Below, one piece after another: positions 18,077 through 25,819 of a stretch of 64,000 nucleotides of DNA. Each line of letters starts with the position of its first letter. Position 1 is the first letter of the stretch. Made by a program: the position numbers and the translations under genes. This DNA is from Gemmiger formicilis (GTDB taxonomy: Bacteria > Bacillota > Clostridia > Oscillospirales > Ruminococcaceae), in the NCBI RefSeq assembly GCF_900167555.1, contig NZ_FUYF01000010.1, positions 1 to 64,000 on the forward strand, in the 5' to 3' direction. The notes beneath the pieces were generated by a model. The model did no database searches, was not told where the DNA came from, and saw nothing but the letters and a program-made list of their open reading frames with translations.

Positions 18077-18145
18077 AGATTTTCTCTCCTCTTTATAAAA
18101 TATATTTTTTGCTCTGCAGACCGCCTGCAGAGCCGGAACCTTGGG

Positions 18146-18622
18146 TTACTTTTCAAAGTCCAGCTTGTGGTCGCCGGGTGCGATCTGGATGTAGACATCC
18201 ACACCCTTGGCACGGATGGCGCGAAGGTCGTCCTTATCCTTCTCGTCCATATAAACGTGCACATCGCCGGTCACTTCCTTGCCGGGGCCGACATGCATAT
18301 TGCCGATGCACAGCTTATCAATGGGAACGCCGCCCTCCACCAGCTTGCGGGCGCTCTGCGGGTTGCGCACGACCAGGAAGATGTGCTGGCTGGCGGATGC
18401 CTTGTGAATGACTGCAATGGTCTTGTCCAGCGTAAAGAATCGGATGCCGCAGCCGGAGCTTTTCGCGGTGGCGGTCATCAGGCTTTGCTGCAGCGGGTCG
18501 GCAGCGGCCAGATCATCCGCCACAACAATAAGGTTGACACCCGGTAAAGCGGTGGTCCACGCCACACCGACCTGCCCGTGTACTAAGCGATTGTCGATTC
18601 TTGTCATCAAAATGTCAGGCAT
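18146..18622 (-). CDS. PTS EIIB, mannose/sorbose family
   Basis: 158 residues. The start at 18622 is set by AAGGAGG and by the family N-terminus PDILMTRIDNRLVHGQVG, where the His of RLVHGQV (residue 16) is the phosphorylation site. Cytosolic; transfers phosphate from EIIA to sugar passing through EIIC/D. First gene of the leftward operon, directly behind the operator-controlled promoter at 18718-18746. Confidence 0.93.
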   Translation of the reverse strand: MPDILMTRIDNRLVHGQVGVAWTTALPGVNLIVVADDLAAADPLQQSLMTATAKSSGCGIRFFTLDKTIAVIHKASASQHIFLVVRNPQSARKLVEGGVPIDKLCIGNMHVGPGKEVTGDVHVYMDEKDKDDLRAIRAKGVDVYIQIAPGDHKLDFEK

Positions 18623-18712
18623 AAGTTTTTCCTCCTTGTAAGATGCTGCAAAGATTTTTAGATTTTTTCTTAAATTTTTAGAAATTTTTTCTAAAATCTT
18701 TGTGTTATTGTA

Positions 18713-18741
18713 ATGACAATATACCAAAGTTGTGGTATAAT
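18713..18741 (+). promoter_or_regulatory. Rightward promoter of the Amadori island
   Basis: ATGACA (18713-18718), 17-base spacer, TATAAT (18736-18741), reading to the SIS gene at 18833. Its spacer contains the GntR-type palindrome and it is interlocked with the leftward promoter. Confidence 0.7.
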
Positions 18742-18746
18742 GTCAA
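18718..18746 (-). promoter_or_regulatory. Leftward promoter of the PTS operon
   Basis: On the minus strand TTGACA (18741-18746), 17-base spacer, TATATT (18718-18723), reading to EIIB. It occupies almost exactly the same DNA as the rightward promoter. Confidence 0.75.
18720..18739. promoter_or_regulatory. GntR/UTRA-type operator palindrome
   Basis: TATACC-AAAGTTGT-GGTATA with perfect 6-base arms. It lies in the spacers of both interlocked promoters, so one bound dimer would block both. The HutC subfamily commonly recognises GGTATA-like half sites; assignment to the regulator at 13748-14500 is inference. Confidence 0.65.
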
Positions 18747-18770
18747 TAGAGTTCGGGGACTTCCCGAAGA

Positions 18771-18802
18771 TTTTAACGTTTTACACAAAGTGAACGTTAA
18801 AA
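18771..18802. repeat. Perfect 10-base inverted repeat in leader
   Basis: TTTTAACGTT, 12 bases, AACGTTAAAA, in the 5' leader of the rightward SIS gene, after a small TTCGGG/CCCGAA hairpin at 18752-18768. It could be a second operator or an RNA structure; it does not resemble the GntR site. Confidence 0.5.
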
Positions 18803-18832
18803 ATTTAGACAAAATGTGAAGGAGACTGCTTT

Positions 18833-19957
18833 ATGGAACACAAAAAGACTATGCTGGACTACATTGCCGACTGCCCGGAGTTTATCCGCAACAATGTCGC
18901 CGACAGCGCTGCGCTGACAAAGCCCCTTGTGGATGAGTATGTAAGCGGCGGCTACAAGAACATCTGGATCGTTGCGTGCGGTTCTTCCTCCAACGGTTCG
19001 CTCTGCGCACGGCAGTTTATCCGCCGCCACCTGAAGTGCGAGGTCAAGATCGTTACCCCCTTTAATTTTGTATCCAGCGAGAATGATTTCGGCGAGACCG
19101 ATATGGTCGTTGTCGTCAGCCAAAGCGGCTACAGCCTGAACGCCCTGGACGCCATCAAGGTCATTGAGGCAAAGGGCCGCCGCTGCATCGGCCTGACCGG
19201 CGATGTCAACAGCGATCTGGGCAAGGTGTGCGATGTTGTCGCCAACTACGGTGTCGGGCGCGAAACAGTCGCGTATGTCACCCGCGGTGTCACCACGCTG
19301 GCACTTTTCTTTATGCTGTTTGCCGTGGAGGCTTCTGTCCGTCTGGGCATCAAGACCGCTGCCGAGGGCGAGGCTGTCAAGCAGCAGCTGCTGAAAGCCG
19401 CCGACATCAACGCCGCCGTACAGGCACAGACCCCTTCCTTTATTAAAGAGCACTACCGTCAGCTGTCCGGCATGACCAACGCCTATGTCTGCGGCGTGGG
19501 TGCCAACCTCGGCACCGCAAGCGAGGGCGCACTGAAATTCGGCGAGACCGTCAGCATCCCCACCGCTGCCTATGAGGTCGAGGAGTACATCCACGGCCCC
19601 AACATCCAGATGACCCCCCGCTACAGCGTATTTCTGATTGACGGCGGCGAAGGCACGGAGCGCATCCACCGCATTTTTGAGGGTACCAAAATCGTGACGG
19701 ATAACGCCTTCCTGCTGACGCGCTGCGCCGATTACAAAGACGAGCACAATGTTATGTATGTGCCTATGGATGTGCCGGAGGAAATCACCCCGCTGTGCTG
19801 GCTGCCCTTCTTCCAGATGACGGCCTGCCGCCTGACGGATGATCTGGACCGCTGGAACAAGCATCCGCTGCAGCGCGCGATGGAGAAGTTTGTTTCCTCC
19901 AAGAGTGCCAACTATGTCAACAGCCCCTTCAGTGAAGACACGCCGGGCCGCGGGTAA
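18833..19957 (+). CDS. SIS-domain sugar isomerase/deglycase, GfrE-like
   Basis: 374 residues, two GlmS-type SIS domains: VACGSSSNGSLCARQF (about 46) and VVSQSGYSLNALDAI (about 96) bind the phosphosugar, and EVEEYIHGPNIQM (about 245) contains the catalytic Glu/His-like segment of GlmS-type isomerases and deglycases. RBS AAGGAG precedes the ATG. It differs clearly from the FrlB-like protein in the leftward operon, so the island encodes two distinct SIS enzymes. In Salmonella the PTS-linked gfr operon also has two (GfrE for 6-phosphoglucoselysine, GfrF for 6-phosphofructoselysine), which is the best parallel. A plain aminosugar isomerase role is an alternative. Confidence 0.8.
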   Translation: MEHKKTMLDYIADCPEFIRNNVADSAALTKPLVDEYVSGGYKNIWIVACGSSSNGSLCARQFIRRHLKCEVKIVTPFNFVSSENDFGETDMVVVVSQSGYSLNALDAIKVIEAKGRRCIGLTGDVNSDLGKVCDVVANYGVGRETVAYVTRGVTTLALFFMLFAVEASVRLGIKTAAEGEAVKQQLLKAADINAAVQAQTPSFIKEHYRQLSGMTNAYVCGVGANLGTASEGALKFGETVSIPTAAYEVEEYIHGPNIQMTPRYSVFLIDGGEGTERIHRIFEGTKIVTDNAFLLTRCADYKDEHNVMYVPMDVPEEITPLCWLPFFQMTACRLTDDLDRWNKHPLQRAMEKFVSSKSANYVNSPFSEDTPGRG

Positions 19958-19962
19958 GAGCG

Positions 19963-21021
19963 ATGGCGTGGATATCTGCCGCCTTTTTCTGTCTGGGTGC
20001 TGCGGACACATTGCTGGGTGATCGGCTGGGGTTGGGCAATGCTTTCCGGCAGGGTTTTGCCGCCGTGGTGGATCTGCTGCTGCTCATGACCGGTTTTATG
20101 GCACTGGCACCCTGGCTTGGGACCCATCTGGCGCCTGTTATCACGCCGGTGTTTTCCGCCTTGGGGTGTGACCCTTCTCTGTTTGCCTCACTGTTTTTAA
20201 GCTGCGATGCAGGCGGCGCCGTGCTGGCCGCACAAATCGCACAGGAACCGGCTGCCGGGCTGTACAACGGTTTGATCGTGGCGGCCTTTCTCGGTGCCAC
20301 GATCAACGGTACGATCCCACTGGCGCTGGGTCGGCTGACAGGCTCCAAACGAGCCGCCGCCGTTCGCGGATTGTTTCTCGGCTTTCTGGTCCTGCCGGTG
20401 GGCTGCCTGCTTACCGGGGCGCTGTGCGGCATTCCCCTGTCGGTTCTGCTGCACAACACCTGGCCTGTTCTGGCAGTAGCGGTCCTGTTGCTGCTGCTTT
20501 TCAAATCCGGCAGCAGCGCGATCGGCCCGATCTTCAACGGCATCTCTCTGGCGGTACGCGGTCTGACCCTGTTCGGCTTTTGCATCTCTGTCCTGCAGGA
20601 AACGACCGGTATTGTGCTGCTGGAGGGGCTGACCCCCTTGGCGGAAATCTACCCGGTTATATGCAGTATCGGCGCGTTTCTTGCCGGGATCCTGCCGTTT
20701 TTCGCCTTTGTACAGCGTCTGTTGACCGCACCGCTGGCCAAGCTGGCCGCACGGCTGCAGCTGGAGCCCGCCTCCATCACCGGTCTGGTCGTGACCTCCG
20801 CCAACTGCATCCCCACATTGCTGAGTCTTGATACGCTGGAGGAACGCGGCATCACACTGAACACGGCCTATGCCGTAGTAGCGGCTTACAGCGTCGGCGA
20901 TTTTCTGGCATTTACCCTGCAATTCAGCCCCGCACACGCCCTGCCGATGATGGCAGGCCGCCTTTTAAGCGGCTTGCTGGCAGTGGTGCTCTGCCTGAAA
21001 ACGACCCCCAAAACCACCTGA
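19963..21021 (+). CDS. EutH-like ethanolamine permease family protein
   Basis: 352-residue integral membrane protein with about ten hydrophobic segments. The N-terminus AADTLLGDRLGLGNAFRQGF and the segment SLFLSCDAGGAVLAAQIAQE match the EutH family (GNxxGLG...F.EG, LLACDMGG), which moves ethanolamine. It starts 5 bases after the deglycase stop, with no strong RBS, so it is probably translationally coupled. No eut genes or microcompartment genes are present. Within this island it may import or release the amine half of the Amadori compound. Family assignment is fairly firm; substrate is open. Confidence 0.75.
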   Translation: MAWISAAFFCLGAADTLLGDRLGLGNAFRQGFAAVVDLLLLMTGFMALAPWLGTHLAPVITPVFSALGCDPSLFASLFLSCDAGGAVLAAQIAQEPAAGLYNGLIVAAFLGATINGTIPLALGRLTGSKRAAAVRGLFLGFLVLPVGCLLTGALCGIPLSVLLHNTWPVLAVAVLLLLLFKSGSSAIGPIFNGISLAVRGLTLFGFCISVLQETTGIVLLEGLTPLAEIYPVICSIGAFLAGILPFFAFVQRLLTAPLAKLAARLQLEPASITGLVVTSANCIPTLLSLDTLEERGITLNTAYAVVAAYSVGDFLAFTLQFSPAHALPMMAGRLLSGLLAVVLCLKTTPKTT

Positions 21022-21025
21022 GTAA

Positions 21026-21066
21026 ACACCCCCAACGGGCAGCTAAAGCCCGTTGGGGGTGTTGGT
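21026..21066 (+). terminator. Terminator after the EutH-like gene
   Basis: ACACCCCCAACGGGC / GCCCGTTGGGGGTGT, a 15-base perfect stem with a 7-base loop, five bases after the stop codon and followed by TGGTGTTTTC. Confidence 0.75.
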
Positions 21067-21131
21067 GTTTTCTGAATAGGTTCCCACTGTTGAACCCGGT
21101 AACTCCGGTTTGAAGGTGGGAACTTTTCTTT

Positions 21132-21292
21132 TTATAAGCAGCCAGAATAGAACGCCGATTCATATTGGTTCGGCGTTTTCATGTTTAGTTTTCTATGCGG
21201 GCGTTGGCTGTTGTAGAAATTGATATATTCGTCCAGAACGGCTTGCAGTTCCTGCGGTGTGCCATACAGGTGGTGATAGCGCCCGCACAATG
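21132..21292 (-). pseudogene. IS3-family transposase C-terminal relic
   Basis: The minus strand reads LDEYINFYNSQRPHRKLNM followed by KTPNQYE and a stop at 21132. This is the extreme C-terminus of an IS3/IS150-type DDE integrase core (rve_3). About 50 codons remain; upstream it runs into unrelated sequence. A dead fragment. Confidence 0.75.
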
Positions 21293-21299
21293 CATTAAC

Positions 21300-21335
21300 G
21301 CCCGAACGGTTCTGACTTTCAACTGTTCGGGCGCT
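21300..21335. terminator. Hairpin between two relics
   Basis: CGCCCGAACGGTT / AACTGTTCGGGCG arms with a short loop. No clear T-run, so function is uncertain. Confidence 0.4.
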
Positions 21336-21351
21336 GTTTGCAGATAAATCT

Positions 21352-21484
21352 AGCAGGTTTTTAAGCTGGGGGTTCGTTCACCTCGTTCGATAGCAACAAC
21401 ATAGCGTTCGCTTTTTCGTATGCGCTCTGCAAGGTCCTCTCTTGTAAGACCTTTATCATTGCGAGCGTGTTCAATAGCTATAAA
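21352..21484 (-). pseudogene. XRE-type HTH regulator relic
   Basis: The minus strand reads IAIEHARNDKGLTREDLAER then IRKSERYVVAIERGERTPSLK, an HTH_3 domain with no start codon (a stop precedes it), and it breaks into another frame (NLLDLSANS) after SLK. It looks like the surviving helix-turn-helix of a lost XRE regulator, next to the IS3 relic. Confidence 0.55.
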
Positions 21485-21498
21485 TCAAAAATACGGCA

Positions 21499-22593
21499 TT
21501 ACCCCTTGCCCCCGCGCAGCGCCTCAAGGTCGCTGCGGGTGTCGATGTCCCGCAGCTCGGCGGCGGGGGTGGGCAGCAGGCGGATCGCCTGCGGGTGGGC
21601 GCGCAGCACGGCGCTGCCGCCGCTACCCTCCGGCAGGTGAAGGAGGGCAGCAAAATAATCCCGACCGAACAGCACAGGGCTGCCCGGTGTGCCGTCGGGT
21701 GCGGCCGGCCGCCGGATCGTGTCCGGCGCGGCACCAATCGCCAGCGCCTCCAGCGTCTGGCGGGTCAGGCAGGGCTGGTCCCCCGGCAGAAACACACACC
21801 CCTGCAGGTCGGGCTGCTGCGCCAGCAGCGCGGTCAGGCCAAGGCGCACCGTATCGCTGCGGCGTGGCTCGGCATGGCGCAGCACGGGGAAGCCCCCTGC
21901 ACGGCAGAGGGCCTCGACCTCGGCCGTGCGGGTCACGGCAATGCGCCCGGCAAACACCGGCGCGGCGGCCAGCGCCAGCGCATGGGCAGCCAGCGGCCGA
22001 CCGTTCAGCTCGGCCATCAGCTTGTTGCCGCCGAACCGCCGCCCCAGCCCCGAGGCCATGACGATGCAGCCCAGCGGCGGCACAGGGCAGTCCAGATCGT
22101 ACACAAAGGCGTCCGGGTCGGCGCAGAGCGCGCGCAGGAACGGGGTGTCCTGCTTGCGGACGACTGCGAGAACGCGGCAGACTTTCAACATATCCAGCAC
22201 GCTTTGTTGAAAATCCGCGCAGCCGCTCTCCAGATAGCCAAGCTCGTCCAGCACGGCCCAGCCGCCGGCCGCCGCCATCCGCTGCAGGGCGGGCAGCCCC
22301 ACGGCGGCAAAGCCGGCCGGCACGGGGCGCATCCGGTTTTCACCGGGGGGCAGGGCGGCATCAAACCGCCCGATGACCGCCGCTGCCCCGGCGGCTGCAT
22401 CGCGCATCTCGACCCATCTGCCCGGGACGGCAGCGGTGAGAAGCATCGGGGCATCGGGGCAGAGGGATGGCATAAGTGCGCGCAGCAGCGTTGTTTTGCC
22501 GCTGCCGCGCCCGCCGGTCAGCAGCAAGTGGCGCTTACCGCTGGCCCGGAAAGAACGCAGAATAGAGCTCGCGGCTGGTCTGTACACAGGCAT
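21499..22593 (-). CDS. P-loop NTPase fused to MobA-like nucleotidyltransferase
   Basis: 364 residues. Residues 1 to about 165 are an NTPase_1/THEP1-like P-loop domain (LLLTGGRGSGKTTLLRAL Walker A; AVLDELGYLES Walker B). From about 170 an NTP_transf_3 domain follows (CIVMASGLGRRFGGNKLM, the MobA/MocA nucleotide-binding loop, and VFLPGDQPCLT metal-binding Asp). MocA-type enzymes attach CTP to molybdopterin for xanthine-dehydrogenase-family enzymes, matching the neighbours. The Met at 22593 is preferred because GAGG lies 9 bases upstream. It overlaps the ModE-like gene by about 59 bases. The fusion itself is unusual; the NTPase may act in cofactor delivery or maturation. Confidence 0.8.
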   Translation of the reverse strand: MPVYRPAASSILRSFRASGKRHLLLTGGRGSGKTTLLRALMPSLCPDAPMLLTAAVPGRWVEMRDAAAGAAAVIGRFDAALPPGENRMRPVPAGFAAVGLPALQRMAAAGGWAVLDELGYLESGCADFQQSVLDMLKVCRVLAVVRKQDTPFLRALCADPDAFVYDLDCPVPPLGCIVMASGLGRRFGGNKLMAELNGRPLAAHALALAAAPVFAGRIAVTRTAEVEALCRAGGFPVLRHAEPRRSDTVRLGLTALLAQQPDLQGCVFLPGDQPCLTRQTLEALAIGAAPDTIRRPAAPDGTPGSPVLFGRDYFAALLHLPEGSGGSAVLRAHPQAIRLLPTPAAELRDIDTRSDLEALRGGKG

Positions 22594-22876
22594 CACGGTA
22601 GGCCTCATACCTTTCTAAAAATTGGCGGGCCTCGGCGGTCAGGGTGCTGCCGCCGCCGCCCCGCCCGCCGATGGTCTTGCAGGTCAGGGCAAAGCCCAGT
22701 TCTTTTTCGGCGTGCTGCACAAGCCGCAGCGCCTTGGAGTAGGAAAGCCCCATCTGCGCCGCTGCGCTGCGCAGCGAGCCGGTCTCCTCGATCAGATGGA
22801 GCAGGCGGCAGGGCCCCTCGCCAAAAAAGCGCTCGCCTGCGTCATCGCAGAGCATCACGCGCAAAGCAGGTTTCAT
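22535..22876 (-). CDS. ModE-like winged-helix DNA-binding protein
   Basis: 113 residues with LysR-type HTH of the ModE N-terminal kind: LLHLIEETGSLRSAAAQMGLSYSKALRLVQHAEKELGF, then GGRGGGGSTLTAEARQFLERY, the glycine-rich wing of ModE. The molybdate-binding MOP domains of full ModE are absent, as in many short Firmicute and archaeal homologues. RBS GAGGTGAT precedes the ATG. Placed between the cofactor gene and the importer, it probably regulates molybdate uptake; a candidate site lies at 25792-25819. Confidence 0.85.
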   Translation of the reverse strand: MKPALRVMLCDDAGERFFGEGPCRLLHLIEETGSLRSAAAQMGLSYSKALRLVQHAEKELGFALTCKTIGGRGGGGSTLTAEARQFLERYEAYRDACVQTSRELYSAFFPGQR

Positions 22877-22885
22877 GGTATCACC

Positions 22886-23698
22886 TCACAGCGGCAGCAG
22901 GGCCAGACGGCGTCGGCCCCGGCAGTCGGTAACGGGCAGCAGCTCCAGCGGACCGTACACGGCGGCAAGGGCTGCCTGCAGCACGGCAGGCGGGTCGGTT
23001 CTGGGGTGCAGCACCGCCGCGACCCCGCCGCCCTGCAATACCACCAGTATATCACAGCTGTCCAGCGCCAGCGCGGGGTCGTGCAGGCAGACCAGCGCGG
23101 TCTTGCCGCCGGTGTGGACCAGCTGCGCCAGCAGCGCGGTCATCCGGCTGCGGTTCGCAAGGTCAAGCGCACTGTCCGGTTCGTCCAGCAAAAGCAGCGG
23201 CGCATCCTCGGCAATCGTGCGCGCCAGAATACAGAGCTGCTTCTCGCCGCCGCTCAGCGTCAGGTAGTCCTGCCCGGCCTTGTCGGCCAGACCTACGGTG
23301 CGCAGGGCCTCGTCCGCAGCGGCGCGCATGGCGGCGGTGGGGCTTTGCAGGACCCCCAGCCGCGGGTTGAAGCCCATAAGCACGACCTCCCGCGCCGAGA
23401 GCGAGACCGAGATGCCGCTCTGCTGCGGGATATAGCTGACGGTCTGCGCAAGCCTGCGGGTGGACAGACTCTCCAGCGGGACGCCGTCCAGAAGGCACTG
23501 CCCGGTGTGGGGCAGCAGCCCGGCAGCCGCCTTGAGCAGCGTGGTCTTGCCGCTGCCGTTTACCCCCAGCAGCCCGATCAGCTGCCCTGACACCGGGACA
23601 GAAAAGCTGACCCCTTGCAGCACGGCTGCTGTGCCGTACCGTACGGTGAGGTCCTGCACGCAAAGCCCCACGGGCGGGGGCGTGGTTTGTGGCATCAT
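22886..23698 (-). CDS. FecCD-type importer ATPase (probable molybdate)
   Basis: 270 residues, ABC ATPase of the iron-siderophore/B12/MolC class: Walker A GVNGSGKTTL (about 42), signature LSGGEKQL (about 138), Walker B LLLLDEPDSALDL. The ATG at 23698 (MMPQ) follows GGAGGG by 7 bases and overlaps the permease stop by 4 bases (ATGA). Context with ModE, a MobA-like enzyme and a molybdenum hydroxylase suggests molybdate or tungstate, as for MolBCA of Haemophilus; iron or cobalamin transport remains possible. Confidence 0.85.
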   Translation of the reverse strand: MMPQTTPPPVGLCVQDLTVRYGTAAVLQGVSFSVPVSGQLIGLLGVNGSGKTTLLKAAAGLLPHTGQCLLDGVPLESLSTRRLAQTVSYIPQQSGISVSLSAREVVLMGFNPRLGVLQSPTAAMRAAADEALRTVGLADKAGQDYLTLSGGEKQLCILARTIAEDAPLLLLDEPDSALDLANRSRMTALLAQLVHTGGKTALVCLHDPALALDSCDILVVLQGGGVAAVLHPRTDPPAVLQAALAAVYGPLELLPVTDCRGRRRLALLPL

Positions 23699-24678
23699 GA
23701 CGCATCCCTCCCCGGCCACAGGATCAGATAAAGCAGAAACGGCACGCCCAGCAGCGAGGTAAAGATGCTGACCGGCAGCTCGGTGGAGGCTGCCGTCTTG
23801 GCCAGCGTGTCGGCGGCCAGCAGCAGGGCGCTGCCCAGCAGCCCGCTCAGCAGGCAGGCCGAGCGCCGGTTGTGCCCCGCCAGCAACCGGGCGCTGTGGG
23901 GGGCCAGCAGCCCGACAAAGCTGATAAGCCCTGTCACGCTGACAACGGCGGCAACCGTCATGGTGGCAAGCGTCAGCAGCAGCAGGCGCATCGCACCCAC
24001 CCGCACGCCGAGCAGCCGGGCCTCGCCCTCCTCAATCGAGAGCAGCAGCGCCTGCCGGTGCAGCGCAAAGATCGCTGCGCAGCAGACCAGCACAACCGGC
24101 ACCGGGAACCACACCCGGCTGCGGGTCACGGCGGCCAGACTGCCCATGATCCAGTACTCGATGCTGGCCAGCTCCTTCTCGGGGTCGGCGGTCAGCTTGA
24201 GCAGCATCAGCAGCGTCTGGGCCAGCGCGTGGACGGCGATGCCCGCCAGCACCAGCGACATTTTGCTGCGCCCCGGCGCGGCAGCGGCCAGCCCCAGCGA
24301 GAGGAACACCGCCGCCAGCCCGCCCGCAAAGGCACAGACCGTGGTGGACAGCGCCCCTGACGAAACGAACAGGATGGCGAACGCCGCGCCGACACTGGCC
24401 CCCGAGGAGACGCCGATGATGTCGGGGCTTGCCAGCGGGTTGCGGAATACGGTCTGGTAGACAAAGCCGGCCACCCCCAGTCCAAAGCCGCCGATCAGCG
24501 CCATAACGGCGCGGGGCAGCCGCAGCACGGTGAAGGTGCGCACCGCCATGGCATCGCCGGCCAGCAGCGCCGCCGGTGTTATGGGGTAGCGGCCCAGCGC
24601 AAGGGCCGCACCAAAGGCCATAAAAACGCAGAGCGCTGCGCCAAGAAGGCACAGCGCCGTGCGCTTGCGGTTATTCAT
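23695..24678 (-). CDS. FecCD-family permease (probable molybdate)
   Basis: 327-residue inner-membrane permease of the BtuCD/FecCD fold with nine to ten hydrophobic segments; GFGLGVAGFVYQTVFRNPLASPDIIGVSSGA is the family signature. The start at 24678 (MNNRKRTAL) overlaps the binding-protein stop by 8 bases, indicating coupling; an earlier extension reads into the binding-protein gene and is rejected. Confidence 0.88.
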   Translation of the reverse strand: MNNRKRTALCLLGAALCVFMAFGAALALGRYPITPAALLAGDAMAVRTFTVLRLPRAVMALIGGFGLGVAGFVYQTVFRNPLASPDIIGVSSGASVGAAFAILFVSSGALSTTVCAFAGGLAAVFLSLGLAAAAPGRSKMSLVLAGIAVHALAQTLLMLLKLTADPEKELASIEYWIMGSLAAVTRSRVWFPVPVVLVCCAAIFALHRQALLLSIEEGEARLLGVRVGAMRLLLLTLATMTVAAVVSVTGLISFVGLLAPHSARLLAGHNRRSACLLSGLLGSALLLAADTLAKTAASTELPVSIFTSLLGVPFLLYLILWPGRDAS

Positions 24679-25762
24679 AGGAGGCAGGGGTGAAGCCGTA
24701 GTAGGTCGTGTAGAATGTATCGGCGCAGTCATGGTAGAACTGCTCACTCACCTGCTCGGGATGCAGCACGCTGCCCAGATAGACGCTGCCCAGGAAGCTG
24801 CCGGGCACGGGGGAGTCCACAGCCTCGATGGCGTGGGGCAGCTGGTAGACATGGCCCTCCCTGACGGCGGTGCAGTCGGCCAGTGCGGCATCGTTCAGGA
24901 CGGAATCGACATCATAGTCGGCATCGGACGCCAGAATGATGTAGTCGGGATCCCAGTCCAGCACCTGCTCATAGGAGACCTCGGCCCAGTAGGTGTCCTC
25001 AACACTGGCGGCGGCGTTGAGACCGCCGGCGTTCTCGATCATATAGTTCTGGTACATGGCGGGGCCGGCGGTCTGCAGCACAGAGCTGTTGCCGGCCATG
25101 TAGACGGTGGGGGCCTCGGCATCGCCGATGGCCTCGTGCAGGCTGAGCAGGTTGTCCTCAATCGCGGACTTCAGAGCCTCACCGCGGGCAACGGTGTTGG
25201 TGGCCTGAGCCAGCAGGTCGATGGCGCCGTACAACTTGTCCTGATCCTCCGGCTTGACGGCCAGCACGGTCAGGCCCAGCTCCTCCATCTGGGGGATGGA
25301 ATCCTTCAGCTTGGCGGGCACGATGACAAGGTCGGGGGTCAGCGCGGCGCAGCCCTCAAGATCAAACTCCTTGGCGGTGCCGATGCTGGGCAGGCTCTGC
25401 AGTTCGGGTGCGGAGAGGTTGTAGATCGTGCGCTTGTCGGCCTTGGCCTCGACGCCGACCAGCTCGTCCTGCACGCCGAGGGCAATGAGCAGGCTGGTGG
25501 AGATGTAGTAGCCGCTGGCCAGCGTCTTGGGCTCGGTCTCGATGGTGACCTCGCGGCCCAACTGGTCGGTGACGGTCAGCGGGTAGGTGACGGCGGTCTC
25601 GGCGGCAGCGGGTGCAACGGCAGCCTCCTCGGGGCTGGCGGTGACCTCGGGTGCAGCGGCGGCGGAGGCGGCGGCCTCGCTGCTTACGGCGGCGGTGCTG
25701 CCGCAGGCGGTCAGCGCCATGGCGGCGGCCAGCAGCAGGGCGGTCATTTTGGTCATTTTCAT
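24671..25762 (-). CDS. Metal/oxyanion-binding lipoprotein of FecCD importer
   Basis: 363 residues. Lipoprotein signal with lipobox LTAC (Cys20), a 30-40 residue Ala/Glu/Val-rich linker, then a Peripla_BP_2 domain (VTDQLGREVTIETEPKTLAS start; PELQSLPSIG; DWDPDYIILASD). The start at 25762 follows GAGGGA. First gene of the leftward operon with the ATPase, permease, ModE-like and NTPase-MobA genes. Ligand predicted as molybdate/tungstate from context, not from binding residues. Confidence 0.85.
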   Translation of the reverse strand: MKMTKMTALLLAAAMALTACGSTAAVSSEAAASAAAAPEVTASPEEAAVAPAAAETAVTYPLTVTDQLGREVTIETEPKTLASGYYISTSLLIALGVQDELVGVEAKADKRTIYNLSAPELQSLPSIGTAKEFDLEGCAALTPDLVIVPAKLKDSIPQMEELGLTVLAVKPEDQDKLYGAIDLLAQATNTVARGEALKSAIEDNLLSLHEAIGDAEAPTVYMAGNSSVLQTAGPAMYQNYMIENAGGLNAAASVEDTYWAEVSYEQVLDWDPDYIILASDADYDVDSVLNDAALADCTAVREGHVYQLPHAIEAVDSPVPGSFLGSVYLGSVLHPEQVSEQFYHDCADTFYTTYYGFTPASYE

Positions 25763-25791
25763 GGATCTTTTTCCCTCATACAATAAAAAAT

Positions 25792-25819
25792 ATCGTTGTA
25801 TTTTTAAAACAACAACGGT
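25792..25819. promoter_or_regulatory. ModE-like operator candidate
   Basis: ATCGTTGT, 12 bases, ACAACGGT: inverted 8-base arms with one mismatch, similar in layout to ModE sites (ATCG...CGAT ends). It lies just downstream of a minus-strand TATAAT (25820-25825) in front of the binding-protein gene, a repressing position. The -35 region (TTTTAT) is weak. Confidence 0.45.

Noticed and set aside
21022-21500. Possible intact small regulator gene
   Set aside because: The HTH frame has an upstream stop, no start, and breaks after about 40 codons; treated as a relic.
24659-25786. 375-codon plus-strand frame over the molybdate-type lipoprotein
   Set aside because: Gly/Val/Leu-rich antisense shadow without RBS; the minus-strand lipoprotein is convincing.
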